Made by a program: the position numbers and the translations under genes. Shown piece after piece: positions 6,627-12,517 of a DNA stretch of 12,517 nucleotides. The DNA is taken from assembly GCA_003167015.1 (NCBI GenBank), contig PMUF01000537.1, forward strand, positions 1 to 12,517, written 5' to 3'. The stretch comes from Chitinophagaceae bacterium. GTDB taxonomy: Bacteria; Bacteroidota; Bacteroidia; Chitinophagales; Chitinophagaceae. Below the pieces are notes generated by a model that saw nothing but the letters and a program-made list of their open reading frames with translations, was not told where the DNA came from and ran no database searches. The stretch's first letter is position 1, and each line of letters opens with the position of its first letter.

Positions 6627-8669
6627 ATGGCGTTATTTACCATTCACTCGCCGTATGAACCGGCCGGAGACCAGCCGGAGGCGATCCGGCAGCTGACGGA
6701 GGGCATCCTGGAGGGCGAACAATATCATACCTTGCTGGGCGTCACCGGCTCGGGCAAGACGTTTACCGTCGCCAATGTGATCCAGAACGTACAGCGGCCT
6801 ACGCTGGTGCTGACGCACAACAAGACGCTGGTGGCGCAATTGTATGGCGAGTTCAAACAATTCTTTCCCGATAATGCCGTCGGTTATTTCGTATCGTATT
6901 ACGACTACTATCAGCCGGAGGCCTATATGCCGGTCAGCAATACCTATATCGAAAAAGATCTTTCGATCAATGAAGAGCTGGAAAAACTGCGTCTGCAAGC
7001 AACCACACAACTATTGAGCGGACGCCGGGACATTATCGTCGTCGCCTCAGTGAGCTGTATTTACGGTATCGGGAATCCGGCCGAGTTCGAGAACGGGATC
7101 GTCAGGCTACAGCGCGGGCAGACGATTTCCCGGCAGGGCTTCCTGCATTCGCTGGTCAATTCGCTGTACAAGCGTAGTGAGGTCGAGTTTGCCCGGGGAA
7201 ATTTCCGGGTCAAAGGGGACACGGTGGATATCAACCTGCCCTATGTGGACTATGGTTACAGGATAAGCTTTTTCGGTGATGAGATCGATTCGATCGAAAG
7301 CTTTGACGTGGCTACCGGCAAACGCATCGGTCCCATGGAAGATGCGGCCATTTTCCCCGCCAACCTTTACCTGGCGCCGAAGGATATATTACATAAGGTG
7401 ATCTATGAGATCCAGGATGAGCTGGCTGCGCAGGTGACGTATTTTAAGAATATCGGCAGGTATATCGAAGCGCAGCGGCTGAGCGAGCGGGTCAATTATG
7501 ACGTGGAGATGATCCGGGAACTGGGCTACTGTAATGGGGTGGAGAACTACTCCCGGTTTTTCGACCGCCGTGATCCAGGGACCCGGCCTTTCTGCCTGCT
7601 GGACTACTTTCCGAAGGATTTTTTGCTGGTGCTGGATGAAAGTCACCAGACGGTTCCGCAGATCAGCGGGATGTATGGCGGCGACCGCAGTCGTAAGCTG
7701 GTGCTGGTGGACTATGGTTTCCGCCTGCCCAGTGCGCTGGATAACCGGCCGCTGAACTTCCATGAATTTGAGTCGATGACGGGGCAAACTATTTTCGTTT
7801 CTGCTACGCCGGGAGATTATGAGCTGGAAAAGACGGGGGGGGTGGTAGTGGAGCAAGTAGTAAGGCCTACCGGGCTGCTGGACCCGCCGATCGAAGTCCG
7901 GCCCAGCGTCAACCAGATTGACGACCTGCTGGACCAGATCGATAAGACCGTTAAAAGAGGAGACCGGGTACTGGTCACCACGCTGACGAAGCGGATGGCG
8001 GAAGAAATGGACAAGTACCTTCACCGGATCGATATCAAGTCGAAGTATATCCATAGTGAGGTCGATACCCTGGAAAGGGTGGAGATCCTGCGGCAGTTAA
8101 GACTGGGGGAGATCGATGTGCTTGTCGGCGTCAACCTGCTCCGGGAAGGGCTGGATCTCCCGGAAGTCTCGCTGGTGGCGATCCTGGATGCCGACAAGGA
8201 AGGGTTCCTTCGCAACGAAAAATCGCTGACGCAGACGGCAGGCCGTGCGGCGCGGAATGTAGACGGGCTGGTGATCTTCTATGCCGATACCATGACCGAG
8301 AGTATGCAGCGGACGATAGATGAGACGCAGCGCCGCCGGGAAAAGCAGATTGCCTTTAACGAAGCGCATGGCATCACGCCACGGACGGTCAAGAAATCCA
8401 AGGAGCAGGTGTTCGCTCAGACATCCGTTCTGGATATCAAGGGCTATAATCCTTCCGATCCTTATGCGATTGCTCCCGGTGAAGAGCTGGTGACGGTGGC
8501 GGCGGAAGAGCAGCAGGTGTATCTGACGATCCCGCAGGTGGAGAAGGCGATTGCGCGGACGAAAAAAGAGATGGAGAAAGCGGCCCGTGACCTCGACTTC
8601 ATGGAAGCCGCCCGCCTACGCGACGAGATGTTTGGGTTGCAGAAGAAGTTGAAGGAGATGAAGGAATAA
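6627..8669 (+). CDS. uvrB: Excinuclease ABC subunit B
   Basis: UvrB is the DNA-damage verification helicase of nucleotide excision repair; it is loaded by UvrA and recruits UvrC for dual incision. At 680 residues it is full length (E. coli 673). Visible features are the Walker A motif GVTGSGKT (38-45), the beta-hairpin tyrosines of YFVSYYDYYQPEAYMP (Y91, Y92, Y94, Y95) that clamp DNA, the motif II DESH (337-340), motifs V and VI with VGVNLLREGLDLPEVSL and QTAGRAARN (R540, R543), and the C-terminal UVR domain (about 634-678) that binds UvrC. The ATG lies 27 bases after the AsmA gene on the same strand. There is no clear terminator after the stop; the first palindrome of the island border begins 26 bases downstream and may act as one. 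Confidence 0.98.
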   Translation: MALFTIHSPYEPAGDQPEAIRQLTEGILEGEQYHTLLGVTGSGKTFTVANVIQNVQRPTLVLTHNKTLVAQLYGEFKQFFPDNAVGYFVSYYDYYQPEAYMPVSNTYIEKDLSINEELEKLRLQATTQLLSGRRDIIVVASVSCIYGIGNPAEFENGIVRLQRGQTISRQGFLHSLVNSLYKRSEVEFARGNFRVKGDTVDINLPYVDYGYRISFFGDEIDSIESFDVATGKRIGPMEDAAIFPANLYLAPKDILHKVIYEIQDELAAQVTYFKNIGRYIEAQRLSERVNYDVEMIRELGYCNGVENYSRFFDRRDPGTRPFCLLDYFPKDFLLVLDESHQTVPQISGMYGGDRSRKLVLVDYGFRLPSALDNRPLNFHEFESMTGQTIFVSATPGDYELEKTGGVVVEQVVRPTGLLDPPIEVRPSVNQIDDLLDQIDKTVKRGDRVLVTTLTKRMAEEMDKYLHRIDIKSKYIHSEVDTLERVEILRQLRLGEIDVLVGVNLLREGLDLPEVSLVAILDADKEGFLRNEKSLTQTAGRAARNVDGLVIFYADTMTESMQRTIDETQRRREKQIAFNEAHGITPRTVKKSKEQVFAQTSVLDIKGYNPSDPYAIAPGEELVTVAAEEQQVYLTIPQVEKAIARTKKEMEKAARDLDFMEAARLRDEMFGLQKKLKEMKE

Positions 8670-8694
8670 TCGAGGCTTTCGCGCCCACAATTTC

Positions 8695-8719
8695 AGTTGT
8701 ACGAAATTACCGTACGACT
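8695..8719. repeat. 25-bp palindrome, AGTTG-N15-CGACT type (left border of island)
   Basis: Arms AGTTGTACG (8695-8703) and CGTACGACT (8711-8719) pair with one G-T wobble around a seven-base centre AAATTAC. It has the same 25-bp length and outer ends as the palindromes at 10812 and 10872 (AGTTG ... CRACT, preceded by TC). It starts 26 bases after the uvrB stop and could also fold as a terminator-like hairpin, though no T tract follows. Confidence 0.6.
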
Positions 8720-8758
8720 ATTGCTGTCAAGATAAATGCAACGATTGTCAGTTCAAGC

Positions 8759-8776
8759 GTCCCAAGATTTGGGGAC
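8759..8776. repeat. Palindrome sharing a 15-base core with the one at 10816
   Basis: GTCCCAA (8759-8765) and TTGGGGAC (8769-8776) pair around GAT, with one extra G in the right arm. The 15 bases 8759-8773 (GTCCCAAGATTTGGG) are identical to 10816-10830 on the other side of the island, in the same orientation. The outer AGTTG and CAACT ends of the other copies are not kept here, so this looks like a diverged member of the family. Confidence 0.6.
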
Positions 8777-8845
8777 AGTTCAAAGCGGTCTTCTTCTAAC
8801 TGTGGCAGATAGCATCCAGTTTAAAGGCGGAAATCTTCCAGGCTT

Positions 8846-9472
8846 TCATTCTTTATAGTCGTACCAACCTGACAGTTGTAGGGAACATCTCAATTCGGTT
8901 GTACCGTTAGCATCCCACCAGCGTGCCAGTGAAACCCGAATCAAAGTTCCGGCTGGTATAACTTTGACGGGTTCATCAAATCCTTTATACGGGAGACTTT
9001 TCCAACCGTAATTATTTTTATAGCTATACCGATGTTTTTCAAAGTATATGCTATGAGTTAAGTTTTTGTCCGATACCCAAAACCCAACGCTATGCGGTGG
9101 AATGGCGTCTTTAGCAATATATCCGCTGCCATTATCTGTCCATTTGATCATTTTATCAAATAAGGCGTCGGGGTGTCCGCGCCAGATTGGAATTTTTCTC
9201 TCCTTTATAAAATCAATGATTTTTATTTTATCATTCACATTTTTCATGAATTTCTGAGATTGCACCAATACATCTTCCACGTGAGGTGGTTCTGTCTTGT
9301 AACTCTCTACAAACGTTATGTCCCAAATTTGGCGCGGAGCAAGTTCCGTGTCCTCAGCCTGATTTTCGCCATGGGAAGTCAGCAACCTGACATATCGGCC
9401 AGAGGTCGTGATGGCGCCGACGCAACATTTTCCCTCCTTCATATGAGTTTTGGATAAAATTAAATTTTCCAT
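8846..9472 (-). CDS. Dual OB-fold (DuOB)-like domain protein
   Basis: This 208-residue protein is the third and last gene of the island operon. It has no signal peptide or membrane segment, so it is probably cytoplasmic. The N-terminal part (MENLILSKTHMKEGKCCVGA, then RYVRLLTSHGE and RQIWDITFVESY, residues 1-60) has the pattern I associate with the first OB domain of DuOB proteins. The C-terminal part (residues about 145-206) ends with VIPAGTLIRVSLARWW and RCSLQLSGWY, typical of the second. OB folds usually bind nucleic acid or nucleotides, but the ligand here is unknown. ATG 9472, two bases after the upstream stop, is preferred over TTG 9478, which would overlap it. The family assignment comes from remembered patterns rather than a search. 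The stop is convergent with uvrB. Confidence 0.6.
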   Translation of the reverse strand: MENLILSKTHMKEGKCCVGAITTSGRYVRLLTSHGENQAEDTELAPRQIWDITFVESYKTEPPHVEDVLVQSQKFMKNVNDKIKIIDFIKERKIPIWRGHPDALFDKMIKWTDNGSGYIAKDAIPPHSVGFWVSDKNLTHSIYFEKHRYSYKNNYGWKSLPYKGFDEPVKVIPAGTLIRVSLARWWDANGTTELRCSLQLSGWYDYKE

Positions 9473-9474
9473 AT

Positions 9475-9954
9475 TCAAAGGTTAATGATATCATAGTTGT
9501 ATGAATTTAATAATTTTTTTGCAACTATTGAACGATGACAGGCTTGAGCTGACTCTTCTACACAAAACAACACAATTTTTTTGGCGCCGGCTTGATCGAG
9601 TTTTTCAAAAAATAATTCAAAATTGAATTTATTTAGGACCCTGTCTCTATACTCGGATATAAAGACGTCTCCCAAGACTTGCCTTTCACTTTTAAGTATG
9701 CCTTTCGTATGATCATCTTCCTTTTGCAATTCACGTATTTCTTGTGTGGGGGCCAAATCAATTACGTGACCATATTTTATATCAAGACCCGAAAGTTTTT
9801 CTTGCAGCCGCGTGCTGTTAACAAAAGAGTATTTGGATCCTCTTACACCCCGCCGTTGCCGGATATCACAAAATGTATCAATATTGTTAACTATTAGGCT
9901 ATTGAAAAATTCTTCCTCGCTTTTGTTATAAACTCCTATAGTATAAAAAGTCAT
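9475..9954 (-). CDS. DUF488 family protein, second copy (divergent subtype)
   Basis: This 159-residue cytoplasmic protein starts at ATG 9954, three bases after the stop of the first DUF488 gene, and its stop lies two bases before the DuOB start codon. The DUF488 pattern is seen in YTIGVYNKSEEEFF (residues 4-17), CDIRQRRGVRGSKYSFVN (29-46), a central IKYGHVIDLAP (59-69), and the C-terminal cysteine motif LFCVEESAQACHRSIVAKKL (C131, C139, H140, R141). The family has no established biochemical function; the conserved D-x-R and C...CHR residues look like an active site. Unlike the first copy, the histidine of YTIGH is replaced by V. The RRGVRGSKY stretch marks it as a separate subtype, so it is not a recent tandem duplicate. 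A complementary role in a heteromer or two-step reaction with the first copy is inference. Confidence 0.82.
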   Translation of the reverse strand: MTFYTIGVYNKSEEEFFNSLIVNNIDTFCDIRQRRGVRGSKYSFVNSTRLQEKLSGLDIKYGHVIDLAPTQEIRELQKEDDHTKGILKSERQVLGDVFISEYRDRVLNKFNFELFFEKLDQAGAKKIVLFCVEESAQACHRSIVAKKLLNSYNYDIINL

Positions 9955-9957
9955 TAA

Positions 9958-10518
9958 CTAAATGTAGGTTTTTCTGGATGTAGTGTTAACTGTGACATCG
10001 GATGGGAAAAGTGTGATATCCGATAGACCTTTATTCAATTCGTTTATAACATCAGCCTGTCCTTTTATTCTGTCTTTTTCATCTATATGCTGTAATATGA
10101 TCCCTTCGTTTTGGAGAACCCTCCCTATTAATTTACTCCTATGGCATTCGCCAGGTTTACTTTCGCTACACATAATTACAATTGGCACTTCTTTCTCATA
10201 CGCAGTTTTCAACCTATCGATCCCTTTTATAAAAAAATCTTTTGTTTTTACAAGGTCATAATCCACTTTGCCCTCGCTGTCGTAACACGCTAAATCACTC
10301 GGTCTTCCTCCTAGCGCTTCGCCCATGAAAACATATTTAATACCGTTTGATTCTAATGTAAACTTTAGATCGTTTTGATTAAACTGCGGATTAAATTTCG
10401 AATACGGTTGTGATCTTACATCAACTAAGTATCGAATGCCAAACTTTTTCAGCACAGACACAAATTCACTGCTCTTTCTGCTTCCATGCCCTATGGTGTA
10501 AATTGGCTTTTTTTCCAT
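9958..10518 (-). CDS. DUF488 family protein, first copy
   Basis: This 186-residue protein is the first gene of the island operon and shows the classical DUF488 motifs in order: YTIGHGSRKSSEF (residues 7-19), YLVDVRSQPYSKFNPQFN (30-47), GEALGGRP (67-73), and IVIMCSESKPGECHRSKL (113-130) with C117, C125, H126 and R127. The family is widespread and often found beside nucleic-acid-related or stress genes, but its reaction is unknown. ATG 10518 was chosen because it puts YTIGH at the usual distance from the N-terminus; a TTG at 10545 would add nine poorly conserved residues. No clear ribosome binding site or promoter is visible upstream; TAGATTTT on the minus strand near 10550 is one base off the Bacteroidota -7 motif but lacks a partner. 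The gene is clearly A+T-richer than uvrB and polA. Confidence 0.85.
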   Translation of the reverse strand: MEKKPIYTIGHGSRKSSEFVSVLKKFGIRYLVDVRSQPYSKFNPQFNQNDLKFTLESNGIKYVFMGEALGGRPSDLACYDSEGKVDYDLVKTKDFFIKGIDRLKTAYEKEVPIVIMCSESKPGECHRSKLIGRVLQNEGIILQHIDEKDRIKGQADVINELNKGLSDITLFPSDVTVNTTSRKTYI

Positions 10519-10682
10519 ATTGCAATTTAAGAATTTTTTATTCAAGCTTGTCCTAAAATCTAAATCATCAGGTGGCCTTTATGGATTAATTATCAATGAT
10601 TTATTACCAGGTTTCTGCCTGTAAGACAGCCCCTACTTATAGGGAACTTGCAAATTACTTCATTATCAATTGTCTTAACCCC

Positions 10683-10703
10683 GCAAAAAAACCCATTTTT
10701 TGC
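10683..10703. repeat. Inverted repeat GCAAAAAA / TTTTTTGC
   Basis: Perfect 8-bp arms GCAAAAAA (10683-10690) and TTTTTTGC (10696-10703) enclose ACCCA. It could form a hairpin on either strand. No T tract follows the stem, so it is not a standard terminator. Confidence 0.5.
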
Positions 10704-10779
10704 CATGGTTAAGCAAAATGCGTAGGACTTGAAATTTATTGATGTTCTGGAATGTGCACCATGCTGCTACATTTTCAAC

Positions 10780-10798
10780 CCGTTACAAAATGTAACGG
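10780..10798. repeat. Palindrome CCGTTACA-AAA-TGTAACGG
   Basis: Perfect 8-bp arms (10780-10787 and 10791-10798) surround AAA. With one bulged C the pairing extends to AACC on the left and GGTT on the right. It lies 14 bases before the AGTTG-type palindrome at 10812 and resembles that family in size and A/T centre but not in its ends. A regulator-binding site for the island operon or polA is possible. Confidence 0.55.
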
Positions 10799-10811
10799 TT
10801 TCTGGCCTTTC

Positions 10812-10836
10812 AGTTGTCCCAAGATTTGGGACAACT
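10812..10836. repeat. 25-bp perfect palindrome, AGTTG-N15-CAACT type
   Basis: Arms AGTTGTCCCAA (10812-10822) and TTGGGACAACT (10826-10836) are perfectly complementary over 11 bp around GAT. It is flanked by TTTC on the left and CAG on the right. Its core is shared with the copy at 8759. The next member of the family starts exactly 60 bases downstream. Confidence 0.75.
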
Positions 10837-10871
10837 CAGATTGTCATAGCCCAATACATGACTTAAATCTC

Positions 10872-10896
10872 AGTTGACTACAAATTGTAGCCAACT
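10872..10896. repeat. 25-bp palindrome, AGTTG-N15-CAACT type with a different core
   Basis: Arms AGTTGACTACAA (10872-10883) and TTGTAGCCAACT (10885-10896) pair over 12 bp with a single A-C mismatch around one central A. The outer ends (TCAGTTG ... CAACTCA) match the copy at 10812 exactly, but the inner 15 bases differ and are palindromic in their own right. Confidence 0.7.
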
Positions 10897-11007
10897 CACA
10901 CCCCTACCTTAATCTGGTTTTCAGGACACTCTGAGTATTTTTAAAAAACTAAAAATATTAGCGCCTGCCGGGAAAGCCTCTATCGGAGAATTGCCTATTT
11001 TCGTCCT

Positions 11008-12517
11008 ATGGATAATATGGATAAAAGGGTCTTCCTTCTCGATGCCATGGCGTTGATCTTTCGCGCCTATTATGCGCTGATCAGCAGTCCCCGGATCACG
11101 TCCAAGGGACGAAACACCAATGCGCAGTTCGGTTTTACCAATGCCGTGGTAGAGCTGATCAACAACCGGCAGCCATCCCATATGGCCGTGTGTTTCGATA
11201 CGGAGGCGCCGACGGAGCGGCATACCGATTTTGCCGACTACAAGGCGAACCGCCAGGAGGCGCCGGAGGACCTGATCAGCGCGTTGCCCGATATCAAGGC
11301 GATCGTCAAAGGATTCAACATTCCCTGCATAGAGCTGGACGGCTATGAAGCCGACGACGTCATCGGAACGCTGAGCCAGCAGGCTGCCAAAGCGGGATAT
11401 GAAGTGTACATGGTCACACCGGACAAGGACTACGGTCAATTGGTATCGGATAAGATCAAAATCTACAAACCCGGCTACCAGGGCGGCCCTGCCGAGATCC
11501 TCGGGCCGAAAGAAGTGTGTGAAAAATGGAATATCAAGGATGTCTCGCAGGTGATCGATATCCTGGGGCTGATGGGTGATGCCGTCGACAACATTCCGGG
11601 CATCAAGGGTGTCGGGGAAAAGACGGCAGCCAAGCTGCTGACCGAATGGGGCAGCCTGGAAAATGTAGTCGCCAATGCAGACAACATCAAGGGCGCACTG
11701 GGAGAAAAAGTGCGCGCGGGAAAAGAACTGGCGGTGATGAGCAAGAAACTGGCGACGATCATTACGCATGTACCGGTGGAGTTCCATGAAGAGAACTTCC
11801 GGCTCAAGGACTGGAATAAAGAGGCGCTGAATGAGATCTTCACCGCTCTGGAGTTCAGGACCATGGGAAAACGTATCCTGGGCGAGGCATTCAGCGGGAC
11901 CGGCGCATATACGCCGCCGGAAGGAGTCCAGACGGACCTGTTCGGGAATGCGGTGAAGCCGGCGGCGGGCAAAAAGAAGGCGGGCGCCCCAGGTACAGGC
12001 GGGGGCGCGGCGGGGGCTCAAGGCAGTGAGGGTGGCGCAACGGGCGCTGGGGCGGGTGCCCAAGGTGGAGCGACGAGCACGGAAACCGACCGGCTGGAAG
12101 AAGCCAGCACGCGTCTGGAAGCAGCTGTGGAAAGAGGCGAAGAGAGCCCGGGAGAAGGGGAAGAGGGAGGAGAGACCGAAGGATCGGTACCGCACGGCAG
12201 CCGGACCATTCACAATACCCCGCATTCTTATAGTGCGATCGTCGGAGAAAAGGCTATCTCCGAGTTCGTCGCCCTGCTGCTACAGCAAAAAGAGATCTGT
12301 TTCGATACGGAAACGACCGGTATCGATCCGAATGATGTCGAGCTGGTCGGAATGAGCTTTTCCTTTCAGGTCGGTGAAGCGTATTATGTCCCCTGTCCTT
12401 CGGACCAGGGTGCAGTGAAAAAGTTATTGGAGGCTTTTCAGCCGCTGTTCGAATCCGGGTCGATAACCTGGATCGGGCAGAACCTGAAATATGACTGGCT
12501 GGTGCTGAAATGGTATG
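11008..12517 (+). CDS. polA: DNA polymerase I, N-terminal part (3' end outside window)
   Basis: Pol I removes RNA primers and fills gaps in replication and excision repair. The first 503 codons are visible and uninterrupted. The 5' nuclease (FEN) domain spans about residues 1-300, with FLLDAMALIFRAYYAL, VCFDTEAPTERH, DGYEADDVIGTL, TPDKDYGQLVS, GLMGDAVDNIPG, and the helix-hairpin-helix GIKGVGEKTAAKLL. A low-complexity linker occupies about 317-406. The 3'-5' exonuclease domain then begins, with ExoI FDTETTG (D433, E435) and ExoII NLKYD (N492, D496) intact, so proofreading is expected to be active. ATG 11008 is used; ATG 11017 (MDKRVFLLDA) is equally plausible, because ATGGATAA is repeated at the start. 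The polymerase domain is outside the window. It follows the A+T-rich island, and uvrB lies on the far side in the same orientation. Confidence 0.97.
   Translation, partial: MDNMDKRVFLLDAMALIFRAYYALISSPRITSKGRNTNAQFGFTNAVVELINNRQPSHMAVCFDTEAPTERHTDFADYKANRQEAPEDLISALPDIKAIVKGFNIPCIELDGYEADDVIGTLSQQAAKAGYEVYMVTPDKDYGQLVSDKIKIYKPGYQGGPAEILGPKEVCEKWNIKDVSQVIDILGLMGDAVDNIPGIKGVGEKTAAKLLTEWGSLENVVANADNIKGALGEKVRAGKELAVMSKKLATIITHVPVEFHEENFRLKDWNKEALNEIFTALEFRTMGKRILGEAFSGTGAYTPPEGVQTDLFGNAVKPAAGKKKAGAPGTGGGAAGAQGSEGGATGAGAGAQGGATSTETDRLEEASTRLEAAVERGEESPGEGEEGGETEGSVPHGSRTIHNTPHSYSAIVGEKAISEFVALLLQQKEICFDTETTGIDPNDVELVGMSFSFQVGEAYYVPCPSDQGAVKKLLEAFQPLFESGSITWIGQNLKYDWLVLKWY
11956..12225 (+). other. 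Low-complexity linker inside PolA
   Basis: Residues about 317-406 of PolA join the 5' nuclease to the 3'-5' exonuclease domain. The first third is lysine, glycine and alanine rich (KKKAGAPGTGGGAAGAQG), and the rest is glutamate/glycine rich (EERGEESPGEGEEGG-like). The DNA is GC-rich at first (repeated GGCGGG-type strings) and then contains 26 uninterrupted purines (12150-12175). The composition suggests a disordered linker grown by slippage of simple repeats. Confidence 0.8.

Larger units (their letters stand above)
8759..10830. other. A+T-rich three-gene island between uvrB and polA, bounded by palindromes
   Basis: The segment carries one minus-strand operon between two plus-strand repair genes. 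It is visibly richer in A+T than both flanks: the 60-base lines starting at 9481 and 10501 contain 14 and 15 G+C by hand count, against 32 in the uvrB line starting at 7501. Palindromes of one family occur at both ends, and a 15-base sequence is repeated at 8759 and 10816. Together these suggest acquisition by transfer. No transposase, integrase or tRNA target is present, so the mechanism and exact ends are unknown. Confidence 0.5.
10519..11007. other. Intergenic region with dense inverted repeats between the island operon and polA
   Basis: These 489 bases lie between divergent genes, so promoters for both the DUF488 operon (-) and polA (+) should be inside, but none fits a consensus well. 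No coding region is supported. The region carries at least four good inverted repeats (10683, 10780, 10812, 10872), a smaller one (CCCTA-CTTA-TAGGG, 10632-10645), and two copies of ATTATCAAT (10589 and 10662). After about 10900 the sequence returns to the composition of polA. Confidence 0.6.

Noticed and set aside
8798..8821. AACTG ... CAGTT as a further member of the palindrome family
   Set aside because: The outer five bases pair, but the interior is not self-complementary and the length is 24, so it cannot be distinguished from chance.
9473..9478. TTG start overlapping the stop of the second DUF488 gene
   Set aside because: It is possible, but ATG 9472 is two codons further in and just after the upstream stop; the difference is two residues.
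10519..10545. TTG start nine codons upstream for the first DUF488 gene
   Set aside because: The extra residues are A+T-derived and unlike the family, while ATG 10518 puts the YTIGH motif at the usual position.
10780..10896. CRISPR array
   Set aside because: The palindromes differ in their cores, there are too few of them, the spacers do not have regular units, and no cas gene is present.
10921..12225. 434-codon open frame on the minus strand
   Set aside because: It lies opposite polA, whose motifs are unmistakable on the plus strand. The translation is low in recognisable domains and is a by-product of GC-rich codon usage.

Overview
The window is bacterial and most likely from a Bacteroidota genome, probably a Chitinophagaceae-like member. 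The evidence is a secreted protein with a type IX secretion (T9SS type A) C-terminal sorting domain, AsmA and M28 proteins of the Bacteroidota style, and start codons that mostly lack clear Shine-Dalgarno sequences. No ribosomal or tRNA gene is present, so the taxonomic call is inference.

Layout: the left edge holds the last 77 codons of recA (+), followed by a clear intrinsic terminator and a short hairpin-rich segment. A T9SS-sorted secreted protein (572-1213) runs on the minus strand with its own terminator. Divergent from it is a compact plus-strand run of four genes: mgsA (methylglyoxal synthase), a secreted M28 metallopeptidase of the glutamate carboxypeptidase II type, a large AsmA-family membrane-anchored protein that starts at TTG, and uvrB. 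At the right edge is the first 503 codons of polA (+), covering the 5' nuclease domain, an unusually long low-complexity linker and the start of the 3'-5' exonuclease domain. Three DNA-repair genes (recA, uvrB, polA) therefore fall within 12.5 kb.

Between uvrB and polA sits a visibly A+T-rich island transcribed on the minus strand. It holds three tightly packed genes, in transcription order: a DUF488 protein, a second divergent DUF488 protein, and a protein resembling the dual OB-fold (DuOB) domain family. The spacing (3 nt, then 2 nt) indicates one translationally linked operon. The island is bordered by short palindromes. Three of them have the same 25-bp architecture (AGTTG, 15 bases, CRACT) but different palindromic cores, and a fourth shares an exact 15-base core with one of the three from the opposite side of the island. 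This operon with its palindromic borders is the most interesting part of the window. Its function is unknown. A mobile accessory or conflict-type system acting on nucleic acids is a hypothesis, not a conclusion.

The remaining genes look like ordinary chromosomal housekeeping: carbon-flux control (mgsA), periplasmic peptide hydrolysis (M28), envelope biogenesis (AsmA), and nucleotide excision repair with gap filling (uvrB, polA).
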